Shown here: one piece after another, positions 49,315 through 49,356 of the stretch | Layout of the letters: each line of letters opens with the position of its first letter | How positions within the stretch are numbered: the first letter of the stretch is position 1 | Assembly: GCF_900100705.1 (NCBI RefSeq) | Contig: NZ_FNCH01000032.1 | Location: forward strand, 1-49,356 | DNA: 49,356 nucleotides | From: Pedobacter terrae | GTDB taxonomy: Bacteria > Bacteroidota > Bacteroidia > Sphingobacteriales > Sphingobacteriaceae | Reading direction: 5' to 3' | Made by a program: the position numbers and the translations under genes | The notes under the pieces: model-generated | Databases searched by the model: none | What the model was told of the DNA's origin: nothing | Seen by the model: the letters and a program-made list of their open reading frames with translations, nothing else

Positions 49315-49356
49315 CAATACGCGATATAGTTTACTTCGGCTCATTGCCGCCGGGGC

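Larger units (their letters stand above)
48458..49356. other. 0.9-kb gene-free region built of repeats
   Basis: It contains two copies of a 112-128-nt duplication (48542-48653 and 49187-49314), a modular repeat half (49081-49146) and unassigned sequence between. No gene is convincing; a 66-codon open frame at 48842 has no family features. Confidence 0.65.

Overview
The window looks like chromosomal DNA of a Bacteroidota bacterium of the Sphingobacteriaceae, most likely Pedobacter or a close relative. The assignment is inferred from the sequence: several promoters of the Bacteroidota type (TTTG, about 19-21 nt, then TAnnTTTG), few Shine-Dalgarno sites, a fused SecDF, a MetZ-type sulfhydrylase, a type IX secretion C-terminal domain, many secreted peptidases, and numerous short dispersed repeats between genes. 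I see no rRNA, tRNA, CRISPR array, insertion sequence or prophage. About 37 intact genes and one gene remnant are supported.

Layout. 1-8.1 kb: secreted M28 peptidase, accD (fatty acid synthesis), class II aldolase, low-affinity iron permease family gene overlapping a GNAT gene, HMG-CoA lyase and type II NADH dehydrogenase. 8.3-16.6 kb: secDF, then thyA and folA (the thymidylate/folate pair) separated by a four-helix-bundle gene, then ispE, an OsmC-like gene and metZ running rightwards. 16.6-23.2 kb: a secreted lipoprotein, pirin, a receiver-like protein lacking its aspartate, a GxxExxY protein, a LapA-like membrane protein and a large gluzincin-like outer-membrane protein. 23.2-25.4 kb: a 2.2-kb AT-rich stretch without genes. 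25.4-31.7 kb: tgt, an LptF/G permease and an EamA transporter in one tight operon; divergently a glycosyltransferase and rsmG; a DUF4143 remnant; a second M28 peptidase. 32.2-38.7 kb: smc and a uvrD/pcrA helicase. 39-49.4 kb: DUF493 protein, a divergent HxlR regulator/NmrA oxidoreductase pair, an SGNH hydrolase with two bacterial-PH-domain genes, an M20 dipeptidase, a GH43 glycosidase, an MFS transporter, and 0.9 kb of repeats.

The genes are mostly housekeeping. I see no defence or biosynthetic cluster. The unusual content is in the repeats. (a) Degenerate tandem arrays with a 7-nt period but different words fill the spacers around ispE-osmC-metZ, touch the folA start, the ndh stop and the thyA end, and recur before the GH43 gene. 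(b) Perfect 18-22 nt micro-palindromes sit inside other repeat families, with filled and empty versions visible in this window. (c) A C/G-rich palindrome is inserted in frame in thyA and adds nine residues after the catalytic cysteine. (d) A modular MITE-like repeat has a constant core and exchangeable terminal hairpins. Together they suggest very small mobile or expanding sequences acting mainly between genes and at gene edges.
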